Virus record (IMG/VR): IMGVR_UViG_3300020185_004577
Span: 1 to 64,000 of that record
Length of the DNA: 64,000 nucleotides
DNA from: a virus
Strand: one strand, 5' to 3'
Shown here: piece by piece, positions 14,730 through 23,200 of the stretch
Layout of the letters: each line of letters opens with the position of its first letter
Numbering within the stretch: position 1 is the stretch's first letter
Made by a program: the position numbers and the translations under genes
Notes under the pieces: generated by a model
Databases searched by the model: none
The model's input: only the letters and a program-made list of their open reading frames with translations
Told to the model about the DNA's origin: nothing

Positions 14730-15482
14730 TTATTTCTTAGACCTAGTGGTTCTAGCCTTTTTGGGAGGCTCCAAACCAACAACGTGGTCTATAACTCCGT
14801 ATTCTAGAGCTTCTACTGCTGTCATCCAATAATCTCTATCACAATCTGCATGTATAGTTTCGAACTTTTGACCAGTATGGTGAGCTATAATTTCATACAA
14901 CTCTTTTTTGAGTAAATTAATCTGTGTAGCAGTTATTTCAATATCTGAAGCTTGTGATTGACCAATGCCACCCAATGGCTGATGTTGCATTGAGCGAGAA
15001 TGTTTTAAAGCATATCTTTTACCCTTCGCCCCCGCTGTTAACAAAACAAATGCCATAGAAGCGCAAAGACCCATGTTATAAGTTCCTACATTGGGTGCTA
15101 CCGCTTGCATAGTGTCATATATACCCAATCCAGCATATACTGAGCCTCCAGGGCTATTTATGTACATTTTTACATCTTTTTTCTTATCTACAGACTCTAA
15201 ATATAATAATTGAGCATTTATTACATTTGCAACTTGGTCAGTAACTGGCATGCCCATATATATAATTCTGTCCATCATTAATCTCGAAAAAACATCCATA
15301 GCAACAGCATTCATCTGTCTTTCTTCAATAATATTTGGAGTCATGCCTACAGGTGAAGTTTCTAACATAGAAACTGGGTTCATTACACTTCTCATTTGAA
15401 TATTTTCGTAATCATGAAATGTCATACTTGAAACACCGTGGTCTCTTGCGAATAATTTAAAATCCTTCTTTATATTTTTCAT
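14730..15482 (-). CDS. clpP: ClpP protease subunit
   Basis: A 250-residue serine protease subunit that forms the barrel fed by a Clp unfoldase. The catalytic triad is visible: Ser142 in LCASMAF, His167 in SMQHQPLGG, Asp217 in DRDYW. The oligomer contact segments NSPGGSVYAGLGIYD and EALEYGVIDHV are also present. The N-terminal 45 residues before the mature domain are longer than in E. coli and may be a propeptide. The frame extends upstream into the clpC-like gene. I chose the ATG at 15482 because it lies one base after the clpC stop, fitting translational coupling. The C-terminal tail is basic (KKARTTRSKK). Confidence 0.93.
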   Translation of the reverse strand: MKNIKKDFKLFARDHGVSSMTFHDYENIQMRSVMNPVSMLETSPVGMTPNIIEERQMNAVAMDVFSRLMMDRIIYMGMPVTDQVANVINAQLLYLESVDKKKDVKMYINSPGGSVYAGLGIYDTMQAVAPNVGTYNMGLCASMAFVLLTAGAKGKRYALKHSRSMQHQPLGGIGQSQASDIEITATQINLLKKELYEIIAHHTGQKFETIHADCDRDYWMTAVEALEYGVIDHVVGLEPPKKARTTRSKK

Positions 15483-15483
15483 A

Positions 15484-17568
15484 TTATTTTTTATTTGTTT
15501 TTTTAGAAACTCTTTTTGCAACTTTTTTAACAACAACATTATCTTCTTTAGCGCTATAGTCAACAGATAATTTATCTCCTAATTTTATTTCACCTCTCAA
15601 CACGGCTTGTGAAGCTGGGTTTTGTACGTACTTTGTAACTGCCCTTATTACAGGTCTTGCTCCAAATTCTTCACTGTAACTTTCCTTTAATAAGAAATCT
15701 TTCATTTTCTTTGTAATAGAAAGTTCATACTCTCCGTTTTCAAACATTCTTTTTGCCAAAGAACTAACATGTATATCTACTATTTTAGAAATATCATCTT
15801 CTTTTAAAGTGTTAAAGACAACTTTTTCATCAATTCTATTAATAAACTCTGGTCTGAACACTTTTTTGAGCGACTTTGCAATAACATCATTAACATTCAT
15901 ATCGTCAGTTGTGCCAGAATCAAAACCTACAGGAGTGACATCCAACTCTTTAACTCCAATATTAGAAGTCATTATTATAATGGTATTTTTAAAGTTAATC
16001 TCTCTACCTAGACTATCAGTCAACATCCCTTCATCTAATATTTGCAAAAGAACATTACTAACATCTCTATGCGCTTTTTCTATTTCGTCAAAAAGAATAA
16101 CACTATAAGGATTGTTTTTAACAGCATCTGCTAATTGTCCACCCTCATCGTGACCTACATACCCAGGAGGTGAACCTATCATTCTAGACACTGAATGAGG
16201 CTCCATGTACTCTGACATATCAAGTCTTATGAGAGACTCTTCATTTCCAAACATATATTCAGCTAAAGCTTTAGTTAGTTCAGTTTTACCAACTCCAGTC
16301 CTTCCTAAAAACAAAAATGAAGCAATTGGTCTATTTGGATTATGAAAACCTGCTGCAGACCTTTGTACAGCTTCTGAAACCTTTTGAACAGCTTCATCTT
16401 GACCAATAACTCTAGACTTTATTTCTTCAGGCATTTTAATTAACCTCAAACCTTCATCATCAGTTAGTTTCTTAACAGGAATACCAGTCATTCTAGCAAC
16501 AACTCTAGCTATTTCATCAAGTAAAACATCAACTTTGTTTTCTTTACTTTCTTTATCCCAATTAAATTTATCTAACTCTAATTGTTTTTCCATTTTTCTA
16601 ATAGCATCTCTTGAATCTGCTGCCATTTCAAATTCTTGCTTTTTTATATGACTAGCCTTTAATTCCACTTGAGACTCTATATCTTTTTCTAATTGAAGAA
16701 TTTCTTCAGGAACATTTATATTATCTATGTGAACTCTAGAACCAACTTCATCCATTATATCTATTGCCTTATCTGGGAATTGTCTCTCTGTAATATATCT
16801 TTCAGCATATGTAATACAAGCATCTATAGCCTCCTCATTAAAAGATACATTATGAAAATTTTCATAGTGCTGTTTGATATTCATTAATATTTCTTTAGTC
16901 TCTTCAGTTGTGGGTGGTACAACTTTAACTTTTTGAAATCTTCTTTCTAAAGCTCCATCTTTTTCTATAGTTTTTTTATACTCATCTATAGTAGTAGCAC
17001 CAATACATTGAATGGCACCTCTAGAAAGAGCTGGTTTAATCATGTTTGCAACATCTAAAGAGCCCTGAGCATTACCAGTTCCTATTATAGTGTGTATTTC
17101 GTCAATAAAAACAATTACATCCTGATTTTCTTCAAGCTCTTCTATAATAGCCTTCATACGTTCCTCAAACTGGCCTCTGTATTTTGTGCCAGCAACAATA
17201 GATGACATCTCTAGTTCAACTATTCTTTTGTCGTGTAAAATTCTACTTACTTCTTTATTTACAATTTTCATTGCTATACCTTCAGCGATTGCAGTTTTAC
17301 CAACCCCTGGGTCTCCTATTAAAACAGGATTATTCTTTTTTCTTCTACTCAATATTTGTATTAGCCTATCAATTTCTTCTTCCCTTCCTATTACAGGGTC
17401 TAGCTGATTGTTCATTGCTAATAACGTTATATCTTTACCAAAAGAATCTAACGCTGGTGTCTTTGATTCTTTTCCATCTTTTCTCTTAATTCTTTTACCA
17501 TCATTTGGCTCTTTTCTACCACCGAATGATTCAAACTCACTTTCATCTGAAGACATATTGATATTCAT
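15484..17568 (-). CDS. clpC: ClpC-like AAA+ unfoldase without Clp N domain
   Basis: A 694-residue two-module Hsp100 unfoldase. D1: Walker A GDPGVGKT (85-92) and Walker B VIVFIDEIHT (151-160). A UVR-like motif follows (about 302-330, SHIKKQEFEMAADSRDAI), as in ClpC. D2: GRTGVGKT (422-429), ILFDEIEKAH and EFINRIDE. The VGF loop (547-549), which docks on ClpP in ClpC, is present. The usual N-terminal substrate and adaptor domain is missing; residues 1-40 are charged linker. The protein would feed the phage ClpP just downstream. A host-type promoter lies about 75 nt upstream. ClpA/ClpB are less likely because of the UVR motif and VGF loop. Confidence 0.92.
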   Translation of the reverse strand: MNINMSSDESEFESFGGRKEPNDGKRIKRKDGKESKTPALDSFGKDITLLAMNNQLDPVIGREEEIDRLIQILSRRKKNNPVLIGDPGVGKTAIAEGIAMKIVNKEVSRILHDKRIVELEMSSIVAGTKYRGQFEERMKAIIEELEENQDVIVFIDEIHTIIGTGNAQGSLDVANMIKPALSRGAIQCIGATTIDEYKKTIEKDGALERRFQKVKVVPPTTEETKEILMNIKQHYENFHNVSFNEEAIDACITYAERYITERQFPDKAIDIMDEVGSRVHIDNINVPEEILQLEKDIESQVELKASHIKKQEFEMAADSRDAIRKMEKQLELDKFNWDKESKENKVDVLLDEIARVVARMTGIPVKKLTDDEGLRLIKMPEEIKSRVIGQDEAVQKVSEAVQRSAAGFHNPNRPIASFLFLGRTGVGKTELTKALAEYMFGNEESLIRLDMSEYMEPHSVSRMIGSPPGYVGHDEGGQLADAVKNNPYSVILFDEIEKAHRDVSNVLLQILDEGMLTDSLGREINFKNTIIIMTSNIGVKELDVTPVGFDSGTTDDMNVNDVIAKSLKKVFRPEFINRIDEKVVFNTLKEDDISKIVDIHVSSLAKRMFENGEYELSITKKMKDFLLKESYSEEFGARPVIRAVTKYVQNPASQAVLRGEIKLGDKLSVDYSAKEDNVVVKKVAKRVSKKTNKK

Positions 17569-17642
17569 TTTTATTTATTTTTAATTGTTTTTACTATTGA
17601 TAATACTTTGTTCTGTAAAATTAACTATTAATTTGAAAAAAC

Positions 17643-17671
17643 CAAACATAAATTAATTTTTTAACACCAAA
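17643..17671 (-). promoter_or_regulatory. Host-type promoter for the clpC-clpP operon
   Basis: On the minus strand, TTTG (17668-17671), a 17-nt spacer, then TATGTTTG (17643-17650) match the Bacteroidota consensus in both boxes. It overlaps the end of the upstream gene and lies about 75 nt before the clpC ATG. Confidence 0.7.
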
Positions 17672-17982
17672 ATCCACTCTTTTATTCTTTCTTGTTCTAT
17701 TGGGAATTTTATGTCTAAATCAATTTTATTGCTAAACCCCACAAAATCAGCAGATTTAAATCTAAAACCAAACACGCTAGAATAATTAGCAATTATTACT
17801 GTACCGCTTTTATTTATAAAATCTATTTCAAAAGTTCTTGGACTTTTTAAATCACCACTTATATGATATATGGATTTTATTAAATTTGAATCACCCCTAA
17901 ACTTTCTAATTATATATTTAGAATTGTATTTGGTTAAATAAATTCTACCAAGCTCATCTTTTAATTCAAACCCTTTTTTCAC
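17653..17982 (-). CDS. Unknown 109-residue protein (GTG start)
   Basis: A beta-rich small protein starting GTG at 17982 (MKKGFELKDELGRIYL). Alternating hydrophobic residues (KYIIRKFRG, GTVIIANYSSVFGFRF) suggest a small beta barrel. No family recognised. GTG is chosen because it is followed by a continuous, well-formed frame. The divergent box at 18019-18030 could drive it. Its last codons contain the -33 and spacer of the clpC promoter. Confidence 0.55.
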   Translation of the reverse strand: MKKGFELKDELGRIYLTKYNSKYIIRKFRGDSNLIKSIYHISGDLKSPRTFEIDFINKSGTVIIANYSSVFGFRFKSADFVGFSNKIDLDIKFPIEQERIKEWILVLKN

Positions 17983-18018
17983 AATGTAAATTTAGTGAAT
18001 TTTTTGTGATTTTTCAAC

Positions 18019-18030
18019 TATTTATAAATA
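18019..18030. promoter_or_regulatory. Palindromic divergent phage-type motif (TATTTATAAATA)
   Basis: A perfect 12-bp palindrome lies between two divergent genes. It gives the TATTTATA box on both strands, 19 nt before the Nudix ATG at 18050 and 36 nt before the GTG at 17982. Confidence 0.5.
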
Positions 18031-18049
18031 TTGTAATCACTTATAAGAT

Positions 18050-18484
18050 ATGAAAAAAAAAATTGGTGCTGGAATATTTGCTATTGATAAAAATAGTGGA
18101 AAAATATTGTTATGCAAAAGAGGTTTAGACACTTCGTTTTCTGAGATGTGGGCTGTATTTGGGGGAACTTTTGAAGAGACTGATGTAACACCAAAAAAAA
18201 CAGCCAAAAGAGAATTTTATGAAGAAACGGGGTCTGATGTAAATTATCAAATATCTAAAGAGCCGTTTTTTATAAACTCCAATAGGCTAATAGATTTTTA
18301 CACATATTTAGGCATATTTAATGGCCAACCAGAAATAAGAATAAACGAAGAAAGCCTTAGTTATGGTTGGTTTGATATAGACAATTTACCAAAAAATATA
18401 ATACCTGGGTTAAATGATATGCTTAACGAAAAAACTCCTGAAATTAAAGAAATAATAAAAAAATTATATAACTCTAACTATTAA
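18050..18484 (+). CDS. Nudix hydrolase
   Basis: A 144-residue MutT/Nudix fold that hydrolyses a nucleoside diphosphate linked to another group. The Nudix box is GGTFEETD...KREFYEETG (about 44-68). The helix REFYEETG is standard, but the spacing before it is one residue long and the usual first Glu is Asp. The N-terminus GAGIFAIDKNSGKILLCKRG is typical. The substrate is unknown. It is on the plus strand and overlaps the end of the convergent methyltransferase gene by 11 bp, close to the NAD operon, so an ADP-ribose, NADH or modified nucleotide substrate is possible. Confidence 0.88.
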   Translation: MKKKIGAGIFAIDKNSGKILLCKRGLDTSFSEMWAVFGGTFEETDVTPKKTAKREFYEETGSDVNYQISKEPFFINSNRLIDFYTYLGIFNGQPEIRINEESLSYGWFDIDNLPKNIIPGLNDMLNEKTPEIKEIIKKLYNSNY

Positions 18485-19505
18485 AAGCATTTTTAAGTAT
18501 GTGCTTAATTACAGATACGGTAAATCCATTCCCTACCATTCTATACCTTTCAGTTCTAGAAACATTTTCCACATTCGTATAACCATCTGGCAAACACTGC
18601 AATCTCTCACATTCAATTATTGTCAATTTTCTAAATCCTTTTTGATTAAACTCTAAAGCTTTTTCTCCTCTAGGGTCTAATTGTAAACTCTTCTTTTCTC
18701 CAGAGAATTTATACATCTTCTCCTTCCCAGTTATAAATTTATTCATAAAAACTTCTTCGCCTTCTTTTAGGGCAGATTTTTCTACTTTTTTACCCTTAAA
18801 GACTATTTGTCTTTTACTTTTCTTTACGTACATATCAAAGTTTGAGCCTTTGAAGTAGTTTGCATCTATACAATACGCCTTTTCTTTGTTTGTATACCCA
18901 TTCTCTAAAATATCTTTTAGCTTTTTATTTTCATCTTTTGGTTGGTCAACTTTTATATTTGTCCAATAAAGTCTATTTCTTTTTTGAGCAGATAATTTTT
19001 CGGAGTTTATATTTACATAAGGAGTCCCTATAGCTCTAGATATAGCAGTCTTACTATCCAAACTCATGCTTGCCACATTTTCTAAAAGAAAATACTTTGG
19101 ATTCAAATTTTCTTTCGCTTCTATATAATTCCAAAATAATCCACTCCTTTCTCCGTCAAGACCTTTTCTATTACTTTTTGCTATACTTAAATCTTGACAT
19201 GGTGAACCACCTATTAGCAAATCTACCTTTCCATTACAAATCTCTAGTATTTTTTTGTAATCTAAAGATTTAACGTCTCCCATTTGAATTATTTCAGGAT
19301 GATTACTCTTAGACACTTTCATTGCATTAACATCAACCTCTGAGGATATATATAAATTCACTTTTACACCCATTTCTTTTAATGCAACCATAGCACAAGA
19401 AGCTCCATCAAATAAACTAACTACATTGATTCCACTATCTTCTTTTGATTTAAAACCAATTATTGATATTAATATTTTAAATATTTTATTAAGCTTACTC
19501 ATCAT
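18474..19505 (-). CDS. dcm: DNA (cytosine-5) methyltransferase
   Basis: A 343-residue C5 methyltransferase. Motif I is VVSLFDGASCAMVAL (about 27-41), motif IV is GGSPCQDLS with the catalytic Cys (about 98-106), and motif VI is LLENV. QKRNRLYWTNI (motif VIII) follows. Motifs IX-X appear at the C-terminus as ECERLQCLPDGYT and RYRMVGNGFTV. The target-recognition stretch (about 190-290) is short and Lys-rich. No restriction partner is present, so it probably protects phage DNA or modifies expression. A short hydrophobic start (MMSKLNKIFKILISIIGF) precedes motif I. It is the last gene of the NAD operon, 8 nt after the fusion gene. Confidence 0.93.
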   Translation of the reverse strand: MMSKLNKIFKILISIIGFKSKEDSGINVVSLFDGASCAMVALKEMGVKVNLYISSEVDVNAMKVSKSNHPEIIQMGDVKSLDYKKILEICNGKVDLLIGGSPCQDLSIAKSNRKGLDGERSGLFWNYIEAKENLNPKYFLLENVASMSLDSKTAISRAIGTPYVNINSEKLSAQKRNRLYWTNIKVDQPKDENKKLKDILENGYTNKEKAYCIDANYFKGSNFDMYVKKSKRQIVFKGKKVEKSALKEGEEVFMNKFITGKEKMYKFSGEKKSLQLDPRGEKALEFNQKGFRKLTIIECERLQCLPDGYTNVENVSRTERYRMVGNGFTVSVIKHILKNAFNS

Positions 19506-19513
19506 TTATTTAT

Positions 19514-20578
19514 TTATTTATTTAAATTTATTTTTTTTTTTGTTTTGTAAAACTGTTTTTGCTCTAACAAATGTAAACATTCTTCTGGGACTATGTACTT
19601 CAGTTTGTCAATCCCATTTTCCTCTCTTAAAATTTGCCTTACCTTAGAAGAGGATATATTTGTCTCTAGCAATCCTTCTATCTTTTTTATATTTTTGTTG
19701 ATAGACTCAAATCTAACAACTTTATTTATATCATTCATATGAGCACCACCTCTTTCATAGTAAAATATAGGAAAATTATCTTCTATGTATTGTGAAGACT
19801 TTAAATTACCTATATCATACAAGTAATCTGCGCCCATAATTAAAGAAAATTTGTAATCTTTATATTTTGCACTTATCTTTAGTAGAGATTCAGCAACAGA
19901 ATTATTTTCATCGTTTTTATAATCCAATTTTGCTAATTTAAAATAAGGATTATCAAGTATAGCATTTTTCAAAAGTAAAATTCTACTTTTTAAACTTAAC
20001 AACTCTTCACTCTTGTGATTCAAGTCATATCCTTCGTCAGAAAATAAAAACCAAACTTCATCAAAGTTATAACTATTGACAACTGTATTTGCAACAATTA
20101 AATGAGCATTATGTACTGGGTTAAATGAACCTATAAATAGACCTATATTAGATGTTTTTTTGCTATTTTTATTACTTAAGCCCTTTATCATTACTATGTC
20201 CCTTTCTAGTTGCTGCAATATTTTAGCCTTTTTTTGCTTTAAATCCCTTATGGAATAAGATGCTTTATTTGAAACTAATTTGCTTACTAGAAATTTAGAA
20301 TTTATATTGTTAAATTTCTCAATATACTTTTTGTTAGACTCATATAATTCATCATGCTTTTTAATTGAACTTATTATCGTAGCATGGTCTCTTCCTCCCA
20401 AAATGTTTCCAATATCACGCAAGCTAACTTTAAAGTTAGACTTTATTATAACTGCAAAAACTCTTCTAGCATCAGCATAATCTGGCTTTCTGCTTTTTGA
20501 AATAACATCCTCTTTGGAAAGCCCAGTTTCTTTTGCAATTATGGAAAATAATAAATTTTTCTCTTTATTTGTAAGCAT
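19514..20578 (-). CDS. DnaA domain IV / NadD-like adenylyltransferase fusion
   Basis: A 354-residue fusion. Residues about 1-92 match DnaA domain IV, the DnaA-box-binding module: DARRVFAVIIKS (36-47), then SLRDIGNILGGRDHATI (52-68) with the GGRDH(A/T)T signature. Residues about 143-345 match nicotinate/nicotinamide mononucleotide adenylyltransferase: GLFIGSFNPVHNAHL (146-160) with the HxGH-like nucleotide site, MGADYLYDIG in the middle, and ISSSKVRQIL near the end. The AAA+ part of DnaA is absent. The adenylyltransferase would make NAD(+) or its deamido form from the mononucleotide and ATP. The design recalls NadR (DNA-binding plus NMN adenylyltransferase), so a DNA-bound NAD sensor is possible. 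It lies 61 nt after nadV. Confidence 0.82.
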   Translation of the reverse strand: MLTNKEKNLLFSIIAKETGLSKEDVISKSRKPDYADARRVFAVIIKSNFKVSLRDIGNILGGRDHATIISSIKKHDELYESNKKYIEKFNNINSKFLVSKLVSNKASYSIRDLKQKKAKILQQLERDIVMIKGLSNKNSKKTSNIGLFIGSFNPVHNAHLIVANTVVNSYNFDEVWFLFSDEGYDLNHKSEELLSLKSRILLLKNAILDNPYFKLAKLDYKNDENNSVAESLLKISAKYKDYKFSLIMGADYLYDIGNLKSSQYIEDNFPIFYYERGGAHMNDINKVVRFESINKNIKKIEGLLETNISSSKVRQILREENGIDKLKYIVPEECLHLLEQKQFYKTKKKINLNK

Positions 20579-20639
20579 TTATTTTTTGTTAATTGAGCTC
20601 CATACATAATGGTTTTCTCATTTTTTTATAATTAAACAA

Positions 20640-22151
20640 TTATAGGGAAACCACAAAAGTAAATGGTTTTTTAGAGTTTTGTTTATTAATTAACTCTCTA
20701 ATTTCACCAATTGTTGTTGTTTTGTAAAATTTACCATCTTTGTAGATAGTGCCCAAAAGACCACACCCCTCTTCTTCAACAGTACACTGGTCTTTTAGTT
20801 TAATTTTACCTTCAGAATCTTGATAAATATGCAAATAACCTTTAGCGGATTTTTTTACACCATCATCAGTTATTGGGTCTTTAAAAATATCTCTAGACTC
20901 GCCATTAACAACAACGTGAGTGGCTTTAACTGCGCCACCCTGGCTATCTCTAGTTGCATAGCCCATTGAATATGAGCCAATGCCTAACACAACATTTGTA
21001 GACGCAAAACCTTTAGCTTCTAGTCTCACACAAATATCTTCAGCCCTTTCTAAAGTTATACTGTCTCCGTATATTGCTCCAATATGAGAGTCTAAAACCT
21101 TATAACCTTGAGAGTTGATAGTTCCTCCAAAAACATCCCAAAGAAGCTCAATAACACCTTTTGAAACAGCTTCTTCAACAGAAGTTGTAGCATCGTCTGT
21201 ATAAAACAAATCAATACCACACAATATGTCAACAGGGTCTCCAGAATCAGGCCTAATAACTAACTTACCATCCCTATTCAAAATATCATCTTTAAGCTCG
21301 GTAATAAACTCGGTACAAACTTTCCACAAATCAAAAGAATCAGAAACAACTGAAAGTATACCAGTTGGATATTGCTTCATCAACCTTCTAAATGCGTTAA
21401 TTTCATCTTCTTGTCCATATGCAGTCATTACTGCATGCTCAGAAGCTGGCACACTGAAGCCTATGTCTTTTGAATTGTAATAATGTTCTGCCGCTTGCAA
21501 GCAAGGTATGGTGTCTGTTCCACAAAAAGATGTTAAAAAACCTAAACCAGAACTAATTGCAGACTCTGGGTGCTGCATTCCTCTAAATGAAAAATCATGA
21601 CCTTGAAAATCAACAAAAGCTAAATTTTCAGCATCAGTTTTCATAGCGTGTTTTACCAATATTTGCTTATAAGCATAAGCCAAGGATGCTGAATGCAATG
21701 GTTTCCACAATAAAGAAGAAATCATAGTTTCTAAAAAGTTAGGTAACCAAAAAAAGTCTTTATGCGTGTTTTTTACAGTGAAAAATGGGACTTTTTCATC
21801 TATCACAGTTCCTTCTGGCAAAGACTTTACTTGTATAGGTAAATATCCCAAATCATGTAATGATTCAAAGTGAGAAACATCATAATCTGAGCCCAAGTAA
21901 GAAGAGAGAAAATCCTTAGCCTCTCCTACAACCTCACTTTTGGGTCTATTGAAGAAATTTTCATTATATAATTCTTCTATTTTTTGTATAGTATATTGAA
22001 CACCAAAAACAACTACTTTTTTAGCCTGTTCAGGCATGTATTTTACACTTCTAGGAGTAAAGTTTGAATAGACTTCTGTGGTTCCCTCTGGATACATTCT
22101 ATGGTGACTAGTCTTGTAACCATCTGTCATTAATAGTGGATTATTTTTCAT
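20640..22151 (-). CDS. nadV: Nicotinamide phosphoribosyltransferase-like (NadV/NAMPT)
   Basis: A 503-residue member of the NAMPT family, which joins nicotinamide to PRPP to form NMN. The start PLLMTDGYKTSHHRMYPEGT is typical. HDFSFRGM (185-192) and SEHAVM, with the catalytic His at 239, match the family. The IRPDSGDP segment (about 300) binds the phosphoribosyl group, and GIGSYSMGYATRD appears near the end. Some phage relatives instead join nicotinamide to ADP-ribose pyrophosphate, and sequence alone does not separate the two activities. It is 11 nt downstream of the prs-like gene, and the NadD fusion follows. Together they could rebuild NAD+ from nicotinamide. Confidence 0.92.
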   Translation of the reverse strand: MKNNPLLMTDGYKTSHHRMYPEGTTEVYSNFTPRSVKYMPEQAKKVVVFGVQYTIQKIEELYNENFFNRPKSEVVGEAKDFLSSYLGSDYDVSHFESLHDLGYLPIQVKSLPEGTVIDEKVPFFTVKNTHKDFFWLPNFLETMISSLLWKPLHSASLAYAYKQILVKHAMKTDAENLAFVDFQGHDFSFRGMQHPESAISSGLGFLTSFCGTDTIPCLQAAEHYYNSKDIGFSVPASEHAVMTAYGQEDEINAFRRLMKQYPTGILSVVSDSFDLWKVCTEFITELKDDILNRDGKLVIRPDSGDPVDILCGIDLFYTDDATTSVEEAVSKGVIELLWDVFGGTINSQGYKVLDSHIGAIYGDSITLERAEDICVRLEAKGFASTNVVLGIGSYSMGYATRDSQGGAVKATHVVVNGESRDIFKDPITDDGVKKSAKGYLHIYQDSEGKIKLKDQCTVEEEGCGLLGTIYKDGKFYKTTTIGEIRELINKQNSKKPFTFVVSL

Positions 22152-22162
22152 TTTTATAGATT

Positions 22163-23077
22163 TTAATTATTATTATTTTTTATCTTAGGTAAATTGCCTT
22201 TTCCAATTATGAATATATCATATTGATTTAATTGATTATGCAATGGAAACTGATTAACACTATTTGTTGTATATATTTCATCTATGTGTTCAAAAATTGT
22301 ATCAAGCCCTTTAGAGAATATTCCATGCGTGATAACTAAAGCTATTTTTGAGTTTTTGCCATAATCTCTTCTGATAACTTTAGCTAATTCTATAAAAGTT
22401 CTACCTCCATCACATATATCGTCCACTATTACAAATGTTTTATTTTCTGCATTATCAACCTCGCCACTAATTGATGTGTGAGTGATGTTGCCTTTTAGGT
22501 CTCTATTTTTAGAGCCTATTATCATATTCTTAATGTCAAATTTTTGTTGTATTTTGAAAACCTTTTTAAGCGCTCCAGCATCAGGCGATACTAATACTAT
22601 TCCATCTTTAGCATTGTCAATATTTCTTAAAGCTTGATTAAATAAATATTGATTATCTCTAGATTCAAAGTTATTTATACAAGCCTCCAAAACATCTGAA
22701 TGTGGGTCTAAGACTGTAACTTTTTCAAAGTTTTGTGAATTAAGTATTGGTGCTATAACTGTTTTAATATAATTGATTCCACCCTCTTCAAACTTTCTAT
22801 CACTTCTACCACCAATACAATAAGGTATATATAATCTAACTTTTTTTACGCCAATTTCTTTTAAACACTGATTGGCACACACAATTAACTCTAAGTCCTT
22901 AAAACTGTTTAGTCTTGATTTAATTGTAATACCTTGGCTGTTGTTTTTTAGAGAATCAAAAGTAGAATATCCTTTCTCAACAATTTTAAGAGTTTGTTGT
23001 CCGTCTGGGAATTTTGAAATCTCATATCCACAAGAAAGTTGGTCATTTGAGTCTACTAAGTTTAATGTTTCAGCCAT
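22163..23077 (-). CDS. Ribose-phosphate pyrophosphokinase-like (Prs family)
   Basis: A 304-residue Prs-family protein. It has FPDGQQTLKI near the N-terminus, GGRSDRKFEEGG in the catalytic region, VSPDAGALKKV (about 158-168), and the PRPP-binding loop VIVDDICDGGRTF (about 217-229). Prs makes PRPP from ribose-5-phosphate and ATP. Phage relatives that pair with NAMPT-like enzymes can instead add pyrophosphate to ADP-ribose. The substitutions around the ATP site relative to housekeeping Prs leave the substrate open. It is first in the operon and has a strong host-type promoter. Confidence 0.88.
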   Translation of the reverse strand: MAETLNLVDSNDQLSCGYEISKFPDGQQTLKIVEKGYSTFDSLKNNSQGITIKSRLNSFKDLELIVCANQCLKEIGVKKVRLYIPYCIGGRSDRKFEEGGINYIKTVIAPILNSQNFEKVTVLDPHSDVLEACINNFESRDNQYLFNQALRNIDNAKDGIVLVSPDAGALKKVFKIQQKFDIKNMIIGSKNRDLKGNITHTSISGEVDNAENKTFVIVDDICDGGRTFIELAKVIRRDYGKNSKIALVITHGIFSKGLDTIFEHIDEIYTTNSVNQFPLHNQLNQYDIFIIGKGNLPKIKNNNN

Positions 23078-23093
23078 AATTGTTTTATATACT

Positions 23094-23125
23094 CAAATTT
23101 AAAGATAAATTAAAAGAATAGCAAA
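23094..23125 (-). promoter_or_regulatory. Host-type promoter for the NAD operon
   Basis: Minus-strand TTTG (23122-23125), a 20-nt spacer and TAAATTTG (23094-23101) match both Bacteroidota boxes; the -7 box ends 16 nt before the prs-like ATG, so the leader would be very short. Confidence 0.7.
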
Positions 23126-23200
23126 TATGAATTCGCTATTTTCTTTGTTTTTATAGTAACGAAAAAATATTAAAAAAATTACAACAAGCTATTTATTTAT

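Noticed and set aside
15483-15563. Upstream extension of clpP to 15563
   Set aside because: It lies inside the clpC-like gene and adds a Lys/Leu-rich stretch not found in ClpP. The ATG at 15482, one base from the clpC stop, is more natural.
23190-23196. TATTTAT as the thermonuclease promoter
   Set aside because: It ends only 4 nt before the ATG, too close for a normal leader; the AT-rich sequence makes a chance match likely.
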